NCBI GenBank assembly: GCA_966111775.1
Contig: CBHWBD010000005.1
Location: 3,114 to 67,113 of the forward strand
Length of the DNA: 64,000 nt
From: Pelomonas sp966111775
Lineage (GTDB): Bacteria; Pseudomonadota; Gammaproteobacteria; Burkholderiales; Burkholderiaceae_C
Reading direction: 5' to 3'
The position numbers were made by a program, and so were the translations under genes. The notes beneath the pieces were generated by a model. The model was not told the DNA's origin and searched no databases. It saw only the letters and a program-made list of their open reading frames with translations. Below, in pieces: positions 1 to 8,354 of this stretch (positions within the stretch are counted from its first letter, which is position 1; every line of letters begins with the position of its first letter).

Positions 1-224
1 TTCACCTCGGCACCTCTGGACGGCCCTTTGAATGACTCCATCACCAGCAAAGTACCCTCCCCGCTGGATGAGACAGCGATGACCCGTGCATGGACGACAA
101 ACGTGGCTTCTCGAAGGAATCGCTGAGCCGATTCGGCCCGCAGCCTGGGCGAGAAGCACATGCAAGCTTCGGCTGATTGCGCGCCCAGTGCGACGACAGC
201 TGTCAACGCAAGTATCCGTAGCAT
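1..224 (-). CDS. Partial secreted protein with N-terminal Cys-x-Cys motif
   Basis: The 5' end of a leftward gene, cut by the window start. It begins at the ATG whose complement is at 222-224 and runs open to base 1. The N-terminus (MLRILALTAVVALGAQSAEA) is a typical Sec signal peptide, followed at once by ACMCFSP. A CxC right after the cleavage site resembles the start of bacterial TIMP/NTR-like secreted proteins, in which the new N-terminal Cys joins a disulfide. Only about 74 residues are visible, so the family assignment is tentative and the function unknown. Confidence 0.6.
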   Translation of the reverse strand, partial: MLRILALTAVVALGAQSAEACMCFSPRLRAESAQRFLREATFVVHARVIAVSSSGEGTLLVMESFKGPSRGAEV

Positions 225-402
225 GACCGGGCTCCTGAAAATCAGCGTACCGCTCTCAGTGGCTAACACCGAGAGCGATGTGACTATAGACCTTCGATCC
301 GACCCTGGTTGACCGCTTCCGCTGCAGAGCTGCCCTCCGATTCGCAGCTAAACCCTTGCGGGCACGCACCACGGCCACGGCCACGGCCACGACCACTGAG
401 CC

Positions 403-1428
403 TCAGGCACCCAGCCGCTTGCTGACTGCCGCCACCAGCGGCGCGATGGCCGAGGGCGGGAAGGGCGACACGCTGCTGACGTTGATCTCGCACAGCACAT
501 GGCTGTCGGGCGCCTCGCCGAACATGAAGTCGCAGTCCCACAGCAGGGGCAATTGCTCGCGCGCGAGGCCCACACGCTCGCGCAGCAGGTCCACCCAGCC
601 GCCGTCCAGGCGCTCGCGCAAGGCCTGGAACCGGGGCAGGTCGGCGGGGTGGTAGACCCGTGTCGTCGTGGCGGGCGGCGGCCCGCCGGCCTCGCCCGGG
701 TGCAGCGCATTGATGGCCTGGTGGCCGAAGCCCGCCACGCGGTCGCCCACGAGGTAGGCCCTCACCATGCCGTCCACCAGTCGCGGTTGCCAGGCCTGGT
801 CGATCATGTGACCGCCGGCCTCGGGCTCGAAATAAGGCGCCAGGCGCTGCTGCAGATCTGCCATGGCCAGCAGCTCCTCTTCGGCGCCGCGCTGGGCATG
901 CCGCACCTTCATGCGCGAGGAGTCCGGCATGGCCTCGACGCGCCAGACGCCGTTGCCGCTCTGGCCCCGGTACTGCTTCAGCACGCGCGCGCCGCGTTGC
1001 AGCCGCTGCGGCAGCCCGGCTGCCAGCTCGTCCAGGCTGTTCACACGCAGCGCATCGCTGCCGAAAGGCAGGTCGCGCACCTCCACCAGCACGTCCTTGG
1101 TGCCCAGCCGGAGGATGGCGTCCGGGTGCGCGCTGACGAGGACGCCGGCCGCGGCCGCCTCGCGCAGCAATGCGTCCAGCCGGTCACGCCGCCGCCCGCC
1201 CTCGATGGGGTTGCACCAGACGAGCACGGCCTGCACGTGCCGCAATTGGGCCGCCACCTCGTCCGCGAAGTCGTCGTTGTAGACGGCGGGCTCGGCCGCC
1301 ACGCCCGCGGCCTGGAAGGCGTCGAAGAGCGCCATGAAGCGGCTCTGCGCCGGGTCGTTGCGGTCGCGCGCGGCGCGGTCACCCGGGTAGAGCAAGGCGA
1401 TGCGGGGCTGGCCTGCCATGGTGCTCAC
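403..1428 (-). CDS. Cj0069-like protein with ATP-grasp-type features
   Basis: A 341-residue protein beginning MSTMAGQPRIALLYPGDRAA from a GTG start; an ATG three codons later is also possible. It resembles the Cj0069 family: an N-terminal Rossmann-like half, a central GTKDVLVEVRDLPFG segment, an LKQYRGQSGNGVWRV strand like the nucleotide-binding part of ATP-grasp enzymes, and a C-terminal WDCDFMFGE...LCEINVSSV segment with the acidic and Asn residues that bind Mg2+ in ATP-grasp folds. Substrate and reaction are unknown. The GTG start overlaps the stop of the SOD-rhodanese gene by 2 nt (shared 1426-1427), so it looks like the last gene of the chromate operon and is probably translated by coupling. 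Confidence 0.7.
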   Translation of the reverse strand: MSTMAGQPRIALLYPGDRAARDRNDPAQSRFMALFDAFQAAGVAAEPAVYNDDFADEVAAQLRHVQAVLVWCNPIEGGRRRDRLDALLREAAAAGVLVSAHPDAILRLGTKDVLVEVRDLPFGSDALRVNSLDELAAGLPQRLQRGARVLKQYRGQSGNGVWRVEAMPDSSRMKVRHAQRGAEEELLAMADLQQRLAPYFEPEAGGHMIDQAWQPRLVDGMVRAYLVGDRVAGFGHQAINALHPGEAGGPPPATTTRVYHPADLPRFQALRERLDGGWVDLLRERVGLAREQLPLLWDCDFMFGEAPDSHVLCEINVSSVSPFPPSAIAPLVAAVSKRLGA

Positions 1429-2336
1429 CCGGCCGGCTTGGCGACGACCGCCCGGCCGGCCGCGGCCCAGCCATCGATGCCGCCGCTCAGGAAGCGCGCG
1501 TTGCGGCCCGCGGCCCGCAGCCGCAGGGCCGTGGACCGCCCCACCTCATGGCCATACACGCAGTAGACGACCACCGGCTTGTCGGCAGGCAGCCCGGCGG
1601 CCCAGCGGTCCACCTCGGCCGGATCGCACCAGCGCGCACCCGGGATCATGGACGCGGCCTGGGCGAAGGCGCCTTGGCGCCTGACGTCGAGCACCGTTGC
1701 GCCCGCCAGCGCGTCGGCATCCGTCGCCAGCGACTCGCTGGCGGCATGCACCGCCGCCTGGTAGCACTCGTAGACGTGGGCCCAGTTGATGTTGCCCATG
1801 AAGGCGTCGACATAGGCCGCGGCCGCCGCACCGTGGTCCAGGTGGTAGGCGTGCTCGTACATGTCCAAGGCGAGGATGGGCACGCCACCCGCGACCGCAT
1901 GGGTGTGGTCGGCCGCCCACTGGTTCACCAGCGTGCCCTCGCGCGGCTGGAAGACCAGCAACATCCAGCCCGAGCCGCCACCCAGGGCCTTGGCGCAGGC
2001 CACGAACTCTTCGCGCCAGCGCTCGACGCTGCCGAAGTTGGCGTCCAGGGCCAGTTGCATGGCCGGCGCCATCGTGACGCCGTCGCCGCCCAGGCCGGCG
2101 AAGTAGAGCTCGTGCAGCAGCACCGAGTTGGTGGCAATCAGCTCCTCGCGCTTCAGGCCGTTGAGCTGGAAGCCTGGCGCCTGGCCAAAGGGCATGCTGG
2201 CGAGCTGCGCGCGAATGGCGTTGAGCCGCCTGGCGGCGCCGGCGTAGTTGTTCTGGTGGTGGCTGGCGATCAGCTTCTCGGACAGGCCGCGCAGGCCGGC
2301 GGGGTCGAAGGGCAAGGGAAGCGTCTGCAAGTCCAT
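1425..2336 (-). CDS. Fe/Mn superoxide dismutase-rhodanese fusion (ChrC-like)
   Basis: A 303-residue protein with two domains. Residues 1-200 are an Fe/Mn superoxide dismutase: the four expected metal ligands are visible in SHHQNN (H26/27), LLHELYF (H75) and LALDMYEHAYHLD (D158, H162). The Trp usual after the Asp is replaced by Met. Residues 205-303 are a rhodanese domain with the active-site loop YCVYGHEVGRS (C259). The chosen ATG has an AGGAG ribosome site; the frame is open further upstream but would run into chrA. SODs called ChrC are known members of chromate operons, where they remove superoxide formed during Cr(VI) reduction. The rhodanese half may handle thiol or persulfide damage (inference). 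It lies 16 nt after chrA. Confidence 0.88.
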   Translation of the reverse strand: MDLQTLPLPFDPAGLRGLSEKLIASHHQNNYAGAARRLNAIRAQLASMPFGQAPGFQLNGLKREELIATNSVLLHELYFAGLGGDGVTMAPAMQLALDANFGSVERWREEFVACAKALGGGSGWMLLVFQPREGTLVNQWAADHTHAVAGGVPILALDMYEHAYHLDHGAAAAAYVDAFMGNINWAHVYECYQAAVHAASESLATDADALAGATVLDVRRQGAFAQAASMIPGARWCDPAEVDRWAAGLPADKPVVVYCVYGHEVGRSTALRLRAAGRNARFLSGGIDGWAAAGRAVVAKPAG

Positions 2337-2352
2337 GGAGGCTCCTGGGGAG

Positions 2353-3534
2353 TCAGGGGTGGGCAAGCGGGTGCAGCACCAGCCCGGCGAGGGCTGCCAC
2401 GGCCACGACGACGGGCTCGGGCAGTTTCTTGAAGCGCCACAGCACAGCGACCGTGACAAGGGACAACCCGGCCGTCGCCACGTCGCTGATGGAGCGCTGG
2501 CCGATGACGATGACGGCGCCGGTGATGGCCCCGATGGCGGCCGCCGTCACGCCGTCCACGAAGGCCACGATGCCGGGGCGCTTGCCATGCTTCTTGAAGT
2601 AGGGTGCCGGCAGGATGGTGAAGAGGTAGCAGGGGATGAAGGTGCCCGCCGCGGCGACGACCGCACCCCAGAAGCCGGACACGAGGAAGCCGATGAAGCC
2701 CGTCGTGATGACGACCGGTCCGGGTGTGATCATGGCGACGGCGACGGCATCGACGAACTGCCGGTCGCTCAGCCAGTGGTACTCCTGCACCACGCCGCCG
2801 TACAGGAAGGGCACGATGGCCAGGCCGCTGCCGAACACGAAGCTGCCCGCATAGGCGAAGTAGGCGCCGACCTGGCCGAGCTTGTGCCAGTCCAGGCTGT
2901 CCATCGCGAAGAAGGCCGCCAGCGGCGCCGCGACGCCGTTGACCTGGCCGCGCGAGAACCACTTCGGTGGCGCACGCAGCAGCCAGACCAGCACGCCGGC
3001 GCCCAGGAAGACCCAGATCACCTCGGACCTGGTGATGACCGTCACCGCGGCGCTGACCGCGAAGATGGCCCACAGCAGCTTGTCCTTGCCGATGTTCTTC
3101 GTCGTCAGCTTGAAGGCGCTCATCGCGATGATGCCGACCACCGCGGCTCCGACGCCGTAGAACACGGCCTGCATCCAGGCGATGCCGCCGAAGGCGGTGT
3201 AGGCCGCGCCGATGGCGACCACCATCAGGAAGGACGGCAGCACGAAGGCGACGCCGACCAGCGTGGCGCCGAGCACGCGGTAGTGCACGTAGCCGAGGTA
3301 GATCGCGAGCTGGGCCGCCAGCGGCCCCGGCATCAACTGGGCCAGGGCCATGCCTTCCTTGTAGTCGCCCTCGGAGATCCAGCCGCGCTTCTCGACCAGG
3401 TCACGGTACATATAGCCCACCAGGGCCACCGGGCCGCCGAAGCCCCAGCTGCCCAGGGCCAGCATGTAGCGCACCAGCTGCCAGAGGGTGTAGCGGGGCA
3501 GCGCGGGCGTGTCGGCGGGGGGGGCGTCGCTCAT
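2353..3534 (-). CDS. chrA: Chromate efflux transporter ChrA
   Basis: A 393-residue inner-membrane protein of the CHR family, which exports chromate. It shows the family's two homologous halves, each with a Gly-rich first helix and a PGP motif: GSWGFGGPVALVGYM with LAQLMPGPLAAQ in the first half, and GSGLAIVPFLYGGVV with AVAMITPGPVVITTG in the second. Length is typical of long-chain ChrA. The ATG start overlaps the chrB stop as ATGA (3531-3534), indicating translational coupling. The open frame extends another 135 codons upstream but that part is only an antisense-like shadow of chrB. Confidence 0.95.
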   Translation of the reverse strand: MSDAPPADTPALPRYTLWQLVRYMLALGSWGFGGPVALVGYMYRDLVEKRGWISEGDYKEGMALAQLMPGPLAAQLAIYLGYVHYRVLGATLVGVAFVLPSFLMVVAIGAAYTAFGGIAWMQAVFYGVGAAVVGIIAMSAFKLTTKNIGKDKLLWAIFAVSAAVTVITRSEVIWVFLGAGVLVWLLRAPPKWFSRGQVNGVAAPLAAFFAMDSLDWHKLGQVGAYFAYAGSFVFGSGLAIVPFLYGGVVQEYHWLSDRQFVDAVAVAMITPGPVVITTGFIGFLVSGFWGAVVAAAGTFIPCYLFTILPAPYFKKHGKRPGIVAFVDGVTAAAIGAITGAVIVIGQRSISDVATAGLSLVTVAVLWRFKKLPEPVVVAVAALAGLVLHPLAHP

Positions 3535-4511
3535 CGGGCGGCCTTGTTGTTGCCAGCGGCGTCGCGCTGGAAGTGGGCGTAGAGCGAATCCAGCACCGCG
3601 CTCATCTCGGCCAGCAGCGCGTCGTCGTCGGTCAGGCGCTCGCGGGCACCGGACATCACGGCCTCGAAGCCGCTCGCCTCGGGCACCGGCTCGCCGCCCA
3701 CATCCAGCACGTGGACCATGGCGGCGAGGCGCATCAACGCCGCGTCTGCCTCCAGGCCGAAGCTGGCCATCAGCGTCTCGAAGCTCACGCGGTTGCCGAC
3801 GTGGGTGAAGGCCGCGCCGTCGAAGTCGAAACCCAGCGCCCGCTTGGGGCAGTCCGAGGGCTTGACCAGCCACTGGAAGCGGGCCTCCTTGTCGATGAAT
3901 CGACGGATCAGCCAGGCGCTCGCGACGCGGTCCACCCACAGCCGGCGGCGCGTGGCCCAGACGCGGCCCTGGTAGTCGGCCAGTTCCAGCCGCGGGACGC
4001 GGCCTTCGGTCTCCTGCGGCTCATCGGGTGACAGCAGGCTCTCGATGCGCTTGCTGAAGTCCACCCAGGCCGCCTGGGCCTCCACGGCGGCCTCGCCGGG
4101 GAAGAAGTCGATGGCCCGCAGCGCATCGAATTCGCGCTGCTGCTTGCGCTGCAGGCGGGTCAGCTCGGCGGGGCTCAATGCGGCGAGGCCGGCATGGACC
4201 TCCTTCCATGCTTTGCGCAGCTCGGCGTAATCCTCGTGGCGGTCGAAGAGCTGGCGCCAGGCCTGGGTCTCGCCCATGTTGCGGGGCTGCACGGCCATCA
4301 GCCAGGCGCTGCCGCCTTCGCGCTGGCACTCGTCGGCGAGTGACCGCAGCGCCTGCTCCCGCTCGTTGTCGGCGGGCAGCAGATAGGCGCCGTCGCGCAT
4401 GGCCGCGCAGCCCAGCGCCTTGAGCCCGCGCCAGAGGCGCATGCGGGCGGTGGCGCCCGAGGTCGGCAGGGAGACGACCAGCAGCAGCCAGGGCTCGTTC
4501 GACTGATTCAT
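3531..4511 (-). CDS. chrB: Chromate resistance regulator ChrB
   Basis: A 326-residue protein of the ChrB family, the chromate-responsive regulator of chr operons. The N-terminus (WLLLVVSLPTSGATARMRLW and GAYLLP) matches the winged-helix-like ChrB_N region. The C-terminal half (LWVDRVASAWLIRRFID, FDFDGAAFTHVG, MVHVLDVGG) matches the ChrB domain. It is the first gene of the operon. The start codon abuts a repeated TGTA-N8-TACA motif and has no Shine-Dalgarno sequence, so the mRNA may be leaderless or the operator may overlap the initiation region. Confidence 0.93.
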   Translation of the reverse strand: MNQSNEPWLLLVVSLPTSGATARMRLWRGLKALGCAAMRDGAYLLPADNEREQALRSLADECQREGGSAWLMAVQPRNMGETQAWRQLFDRHEDYAELRKAWKEVHAGLAALSPAELTRLQRKQQREFDALRAIDFFPGEAAVEAQAAWVDFSKRIESLLSPDEPQETEGRVPRLELADYQGRVWATRRRLWVDRVASAWLIRRFIDKEARFQWLVKPSDCPKRALGFDFDGAAFTHVGNRVSFETLMASFGLEADAALMRLAAMVHVLDVGGEPVPEASGFEAVMSGARERLTDDDALLAEMSAVLDSLYAHFQRDAAGNNKAAR

Positions 4512-4546
4512 GTAGCGAACAATACATCAATGTAGCGTTCAATACA
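4511..4546 (-). promoter_or_regulatory. Candidate ChrB operator: two TGTA-N8-TACA units
   Basis: On the plus strand TGTAGCGAACAATACA (4511-4526) and TGTAGCGTTCAATACA (4531-4546) form a direct repeat with a 20-bp period. Each unit is itself a TGTA-N8-TACA inverted repeat, and the two differ only in the central AA/TT. The proximal unit touches the chrB ATG. Two dyads two helical turns apart on one DNA face is a classic dimer-of-dimers operator. Autoregulation by ChrB is an inference from position. Confidence 0.65.
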
Positions 4547-4704
4547 AATTTGAAGCGACAGGCACGCGGGAATCCGGCCGGAACAAGTCCGGCGCGTGTT
4601 GGAACGATGGAGTCACGCGGTCCCCGGCGCCCGGGCACGCCCTTGCCAGCTGGCGGGCAATGAGGTCCGCGACGTGGGGTTGGCCGCTTCCCGCGGCACG
4701 CCCG

Positions 4705-5463
4705 TCAGACCCAGCCGGCTTCGACCACCAGGCGTGCGTCCAACCGGCCAGCCAGGTTGATGGCACGCAGGAAGAGCTTGAGCTGCTGCACCGCCTCGGA
4801 CGGCACCTGCGGCTCGGCGCCGGACTTGGCCAGACCCAGCAGCCGGGTATAGAGCTGGGCCTGCTCCGGACTGATGGATTCAACGGCGGCCAGCATCTGC
4901 AACAGCTGGCTGGAGGTGATCCGCGTCTTGGCGCCGAACCAGCCGCCCCACTTCCTGACGGCGGCCTCCCTGCTTTCAAACATGCGCGAACTCGCACGCT
5001 GAGCCTCGACCGGCGCGCCATCGATGCCGAGGTCGGCGAGGTGTTGCAGCAACTGGACCAGGTTGGCGTCCTTGGCGTCATCGGGCAGACGCGCCAGCAG
5101 CCAGTCCTCGGCCTCCTTGCGGATGGGGGTGTCCACCTTGCCGATGCAGCCGAAGGAGCGTCCCGAGACGTTGGCCGGACAGCCCTTGCATTCGCCATCC
5201 AGTTCGCTGAGCGGCGCGATCATTTCCTGCAGCCGGCCGACCGTCACCTGGGTCTGAATGACAGTGCCATCGGGGCGCTTGACGGCGACTTCCACCGTGC
5301 ACTTGGTGATCAGCGTCTCTTCGTCGGCGTGTGGGAACTTGTCGCGGAACTGGGCGATGGCGACCTCGGCGCTGCCGGCGTGCCTGACCATGGATCGCAA
5401 CTTCACCTCCGGCGTGTGCCGGCGAGCCGAACAGGGCTTTTGCAGCGCGAAATCGATGGCCAT
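4705..5463 (-). CDS. Unknown 252-residue protein with three-Cys cluster
   Basis: The start at 5463 (MAIDFALQKPCSARRHTPEV) is chosen because GGAGG lies 7 nt upstream; an in-frame TTG two codons earlier is less likely. I do not recognise the family. The middle contains GECKGCPANVSGRSFGCIG, a CxxC plus a third Cys that could hold a metal. It is followed by a mostly helical region rich in Leu, Gln and Ala. No signal peptide or membrane segment is seen, so it is probably cytosolic. It stands alone, about 190 nt upstream of the chrB promoter on the same strand, with no clear link to the chromate operon. Confidence 0.7.
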   Translation of the reverse strand: MAIDFALQKPCSARRHTPEVKLRSMVRHAGSAEVAIAQFRDKFPHADEETLITKCTVEVAVKRPDGTVIQTQVTVGRLQEMIAPLSELDGECKGCPANVSGRSFGCIGKVDTPIRKEAEDWLLARLPDDAKDANLVQLLQHLADLGIDGAPVEAQRASSRMFESREAAVRKWGGWFGAKTRITSSQLLQMLAAVESISPEQAQLYTRLLGLAKSGAEPQVPSEAVQQLKLFLRAINLAGRLDARLVVEAGWV

Positions 5464-5598
5464 CAACAACCCTCCGTGGCTCGTTGGCCTTGTTTTATGG
5501 AAGTTTCGATGAAGGTACCTGATTTCGCCCCCCGCATGCAGGTGGTTGCAAGCGGCGCGAAAGCCCTCGCTGCCGGCTTCGCAAATACCCTGAGCCGT

Positions 5599-7704
5599 TC
5601 AGACCCGCAGCAGCGGGTCGTCCAGGGCCTGGGCAGCGGCCTTGGCGCGCTGCTTCTCGGCTTTGTCAGCGGCGCAGGCCTGCACGAACTCGCGCGACGC
5701 GCCGCCCAGGCCCGCCAGCAGGCGCAGGCCCAGCTTGCCCACGCTCGGCGCGCGAGCTCCGTGTTCGGGGATGCGATGCCAGGCGGCCTCGGTCAACGAC
5801 CGCCAGACGGCAGCCAGGGCCTCGTCGGCGATGCCGCGGTCAGCCCAGCTCCACAGCAGCAGGCCGAGCAGCAGGCTCTCGCTGTCTTCGCCCAGCACGG
5901 CGCCGACACCGCGGCGCATGCGCGTGGTGGCCCATTCGGTCTTGCCGCCGTGGCGCTCGAAGGCACGCAGGCGCTCCAACACCCAGTTCTGCCAGGCGGC
6001 GCGGTATTCGCCGGGCAGCGCCTGCACCTGGGCGCGCAAGGCCGTCAGCGCCCGCGGCTTGGCCTCGACGCCGGACTCGGTCCAGCCCTGCAACACGGGT
6101 TCGAGTGCCGCACGCAGCGGCGGCGCCACCTGCTCCCAGGCGGCCAGCGCCGGTCCGCCCCAGTCGTCGGCCTCGCAATGCACGGGCAACCGGCCGGTGA
6201 CGGGGTCGCGGCGCAACCAGCGGTGCCAGACGCGCACGGCGGCCTTGTCGTCGGGGCCCAGCGATTGCTCGGGATAGGCGGCCAGGCGGGCCAGCGTGGC
6301 CGGCGTGTCGCGCACGGCGACCTGGGACTGGTAGGTGGTCTGCTGCTCCAGCAAGGAGGCGTAGTTGAACGCGTTGGGGTCCAGCGGCCGGCTGTAGCGG
6401 GCATCCAGGGCCTGTTCCAGGGCTTCGTGTCGAGCGGGCATCAGCGCGGCGAGGCCTTGCAGCCAGCTCTCCATGCCGCTGCGAAGCACGGCGCCCTGCG
6501 GTTGCTTGGCCAGCCACTGGGCCAGCCTGGCGAAGCCCCAGGGGTATTGGGCGGTCACCATGTCCTGCTGCAGACGGGTCTGCAAGGCCCGCAGGATCTC
6601 GAACAGCGCCGGCAGTTGCCGGGGCGACTCGAGTACCGGCAGCAGGGCCTGCAACAGCACGCTCACCGCCTGGTCGGGCTCGAATTCCCCGGGCTTGTGG
6701 CGGATCGGATCCCGCTCGGTCTGCGCTTCCCGGGTCGCCAAGCCCTGCAGCAGCGCCAGCAGCACCGCCTCCCGCCCCGCGGCGTCCAGCGCCGCCACAC
6801 GCACGCCACCCGGGAGATCGGTCAGCGGCTGGGGATCGTCGCGCCAACGCGCCCGCCACTCGGCCAGCCAGGCGTCGGCCAGCAGCGCCGGATCGGGCCG
6901 TGCGTCCAGTTGGGACGTCAGCTCGGCGGCCCGGGCGGCATGGCGTGCATCCTCGGCAGCCTCCTCGGCCTCGCGGCGCAAGGTCCAGTTGTCCTTCTTC
7001 GGCGGCGCGCCAGGTGCCGGCAGTGCGGAGCAGTCCACGCCGGCCGGCTCCAGCCAGTCCCGCAAGCTCTTGATATAGCCCGGCTGCGCCGAAGCCCAAC
7101 TCTCGCCGCGAGCCCTCAACAACCGCGCTGCGCCGGCGCTGTCGCCCAGGGTCATGGCCGCGGCAAGACGCGCGCCGGGCTCCGCCGTGGCGACCGAGCC
7201 ATCGAAGTCCCGCACCGCCGCCACCGAGGCATGGCGGGCCAACCAGGGCAGGGCTTGCTGCTCCACCGCCGCAATCAGCGCGTTCGCCAGCGCGGGCAGG
7301 TCCTCGTCGGCGGCGATCTTGATCTCCGAGCCGGCCAGCCGGTGGCCTTCGGGCATGAAGTTCTGCAGGCGCTCGCGCAGCTGGCCATACTCCTCCCCGA
7401 CCTTGTCCAGCAACTCCTGCAGCCATTCCTTGCCTGGGCGCGCGGCGTCCACGCGCTGGATGGCCGGGAACTGCAGCGCCACGTTCACATAGAACTCGCC
7501 CTTGGCGCCCGAATTCCACTCGCCGGACTGGAAGTTGATGATCTGCCAGTGCTGGTCCAGCCCCTCGCCGGCCTCGCGAAGCAGGTTGCGGGCCTTGCGC
7601 TTGAAGCCTTGCGGCGCCAGCGCCTGGCCCAGGCGCTTGGCCAGGTAGTCGATCTTCAGGCCGACCTTGTCATTCGGGCCGGGGCAGGCCAGTTCCTTTG
7701 CCAT
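5599..7704 (-). CDS. DUF4304 domain-containing large protein
   Basis: A 701-residue cytosolic protein with GGAGG 6 nt before the ATG. Residues about 15-130 (KIDYLAKRLGQALAPQGFKR, then WQIINFQSGEWNSG, then GEFYVNVALQF) match the DUF4304 pattern: a hydrophobic N-terminal helix, GFkRk, INFQ and FyVNv strands. The remaining 550 residues are helical and Ala/Leu-rich, with repeat-like stretches but no motif I can name. The function of DUF4304 is unknown. Neighbours give no clue: it is separated from the gene downstream by 135 nt and lies 44 nt from the end of dctR. Confidence 0.75.
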   Translation of the reverse strand: MAKELACPGPNDKVGLKIDYLAKRLGQALAPQGFKRKARNLLREAGEGLDQHWQIINFQSGEWNSGAKGEFYVNVALQFPAIQRVDAARPGKEWLQELLDKVGEEYGQLRERLQNFMPEGHRLAGSEIKIAADEDLPALANALIAAVEQQALPWLARHASVAAVRDFDGSVATAEPGARLAAAMTLGDSAGAARLLRARGESWASAQPGYIKSLRDWLEPAGVDCSALPAPGAPPKKDNWTLRREAEEAAEDARHAARAAELTSQLDARPDPALLADAWLAEWRARWRDDPQPLTDLPGGVRVAALDAAGREAVLLALLQGLATREAQTERDPIRHKPGEFEPDQAVSVLLQALLPVLESPRQLPALFEILRALQTRLQQDMVTAQYPWGFARLAQWLAKQPQGAVLRSGMESWLQGLAALMPARHEALEQALDARYSRPLDPNAFNYASLLEQQTTYQSQVAVRDTPATLARLAAYPEQSLGPDDKAAVRVWHRWLRRDPVTGRLPVHCEADDWGGPALAAWEQVAPPLRAALEPVLQGWTESGVEAKPRALTALRAQVQALPGEYRAAWQNWVLERLRAFERHGGKTEWATTRMRRGVGAVLGEDSESLLLGLLLWSWADRGIADEALAAVWRSLTEAAWHRIPEHGARAPSVGKLGLRLLAGLGGASREFVQACAADKAEKQRAKAAAQALDDPLLRV

Positions 7705-7748
7705 CGTCGTCCTCCGTGAGACGTCATCGTGCCACGGAGGTGCTGCGG

Positions 7749-8354
7749 CTAGCGCCCCGCCAGCAGCGTCGCCACCTCGGCGGCCGACCTCACGCCCAGC
7801 TTGGCAAAGACCCGCGCCCGGTGCACTTCCACCGTGCGCACCGACACGTTCAGCTCGTCGGCGATGACCTTGTTCAGCTTGCCGGCCGCCACCCGCGACA
7901 TGACCTCGCGTTCACGCTCGGTCAGGCTGGCCAGGCGCGCGCTGCGCTCGGCGGCCTGGGCGCCCTCGGCCTGCATGGCGGCGTCGACGGCCAGGGCCTG
8001 CTCGAGGCGGTCGGCCAGGGCGTTGTCGCTGTAGGGCTTCTCGAGGAAGTCGAAGGCGCCCTTCTTCAAGGCCTCGACGACCATGGGGATGTCGCCATGG
8101 CCGGTCAGGAAGAGCACCGGGTTCTTGAGCCGCCGCGCCAGCAGCTCGTCGTGCAGCCGGGTGCCGCTCATGGGCTCCATGCGCACGTCGAGCAGGAAGA
8201 CGCCCCTGGGCGAGCCCTCGCGGTCCAGCATCTCCAGCAGGGCCGGGCCGCCGTCGAAGGCGCGCACGTTGAGGCCGCGCGAGCGCAGCAGGAAGGCGAG
8301 CGCATCACGCACGCCGGGGTCGTCGTCGACCAGATGGACCGAACCGTCAGCCAT
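7749..8354 (-). CDS. dctR: C4-dicarboxylate response regulator DctR-like (FixJ/LuxR type)
   Basis: A 201-residue response regulator. The receiver domain has the acidic pair VDDDP, phospho-acceptor D56 (LLDVRMEP) and the conserved LEKPYSD lysine. The C-terminal LuxR-type HTH (SLTEREREVMSRVAAGKLNK...SVRTVEVHRARVFAKLG) is of the FixJ/NarL kind. Start ATG 8354 follows GGAGG; a TTG two codons upstream is not needed. The gene overlaps the end of the histidine kinase by 8 nt. In Rhodobacter capsulatus the DctS-DctR pair of this domain type controls the DctPQM transporter. The divergent dctP genes here make the same role likely. Confidence 0.88.
   Translation of the reverse strand: MADGSVHLVDDDPGVRDALAFLLRSRGLNVRAFDGGPALLEMLDREGSPRGVFLLDVRMEPMSGTRLHDELLARRLKNPVLFLTGHGDIPMVVEALKKGAFDFLEKPYSDNALADRLEQALAVDAAMQAEGAQAAERSARLASLTEREREVMSRVAAGKLNKVIADELNVSVRTVEVHRARVFAKLGVRSAAEVATLLAGR

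Noticed and set aside
364..390. Short tandem GGCCAC units
   Set aside because: Only about three to four units in non-coding DNA next to a gene end; too short to assign a role.
4660..7719. Open frame of over 1000 codons on the plus strand
   Set aside because: It is antisense to the 252-residue and DUF4304 genes, has low-complexity Gln/Gly/Arg-rich translation, no ribosome site and no family motif. High GC leaves such shadow frames open.
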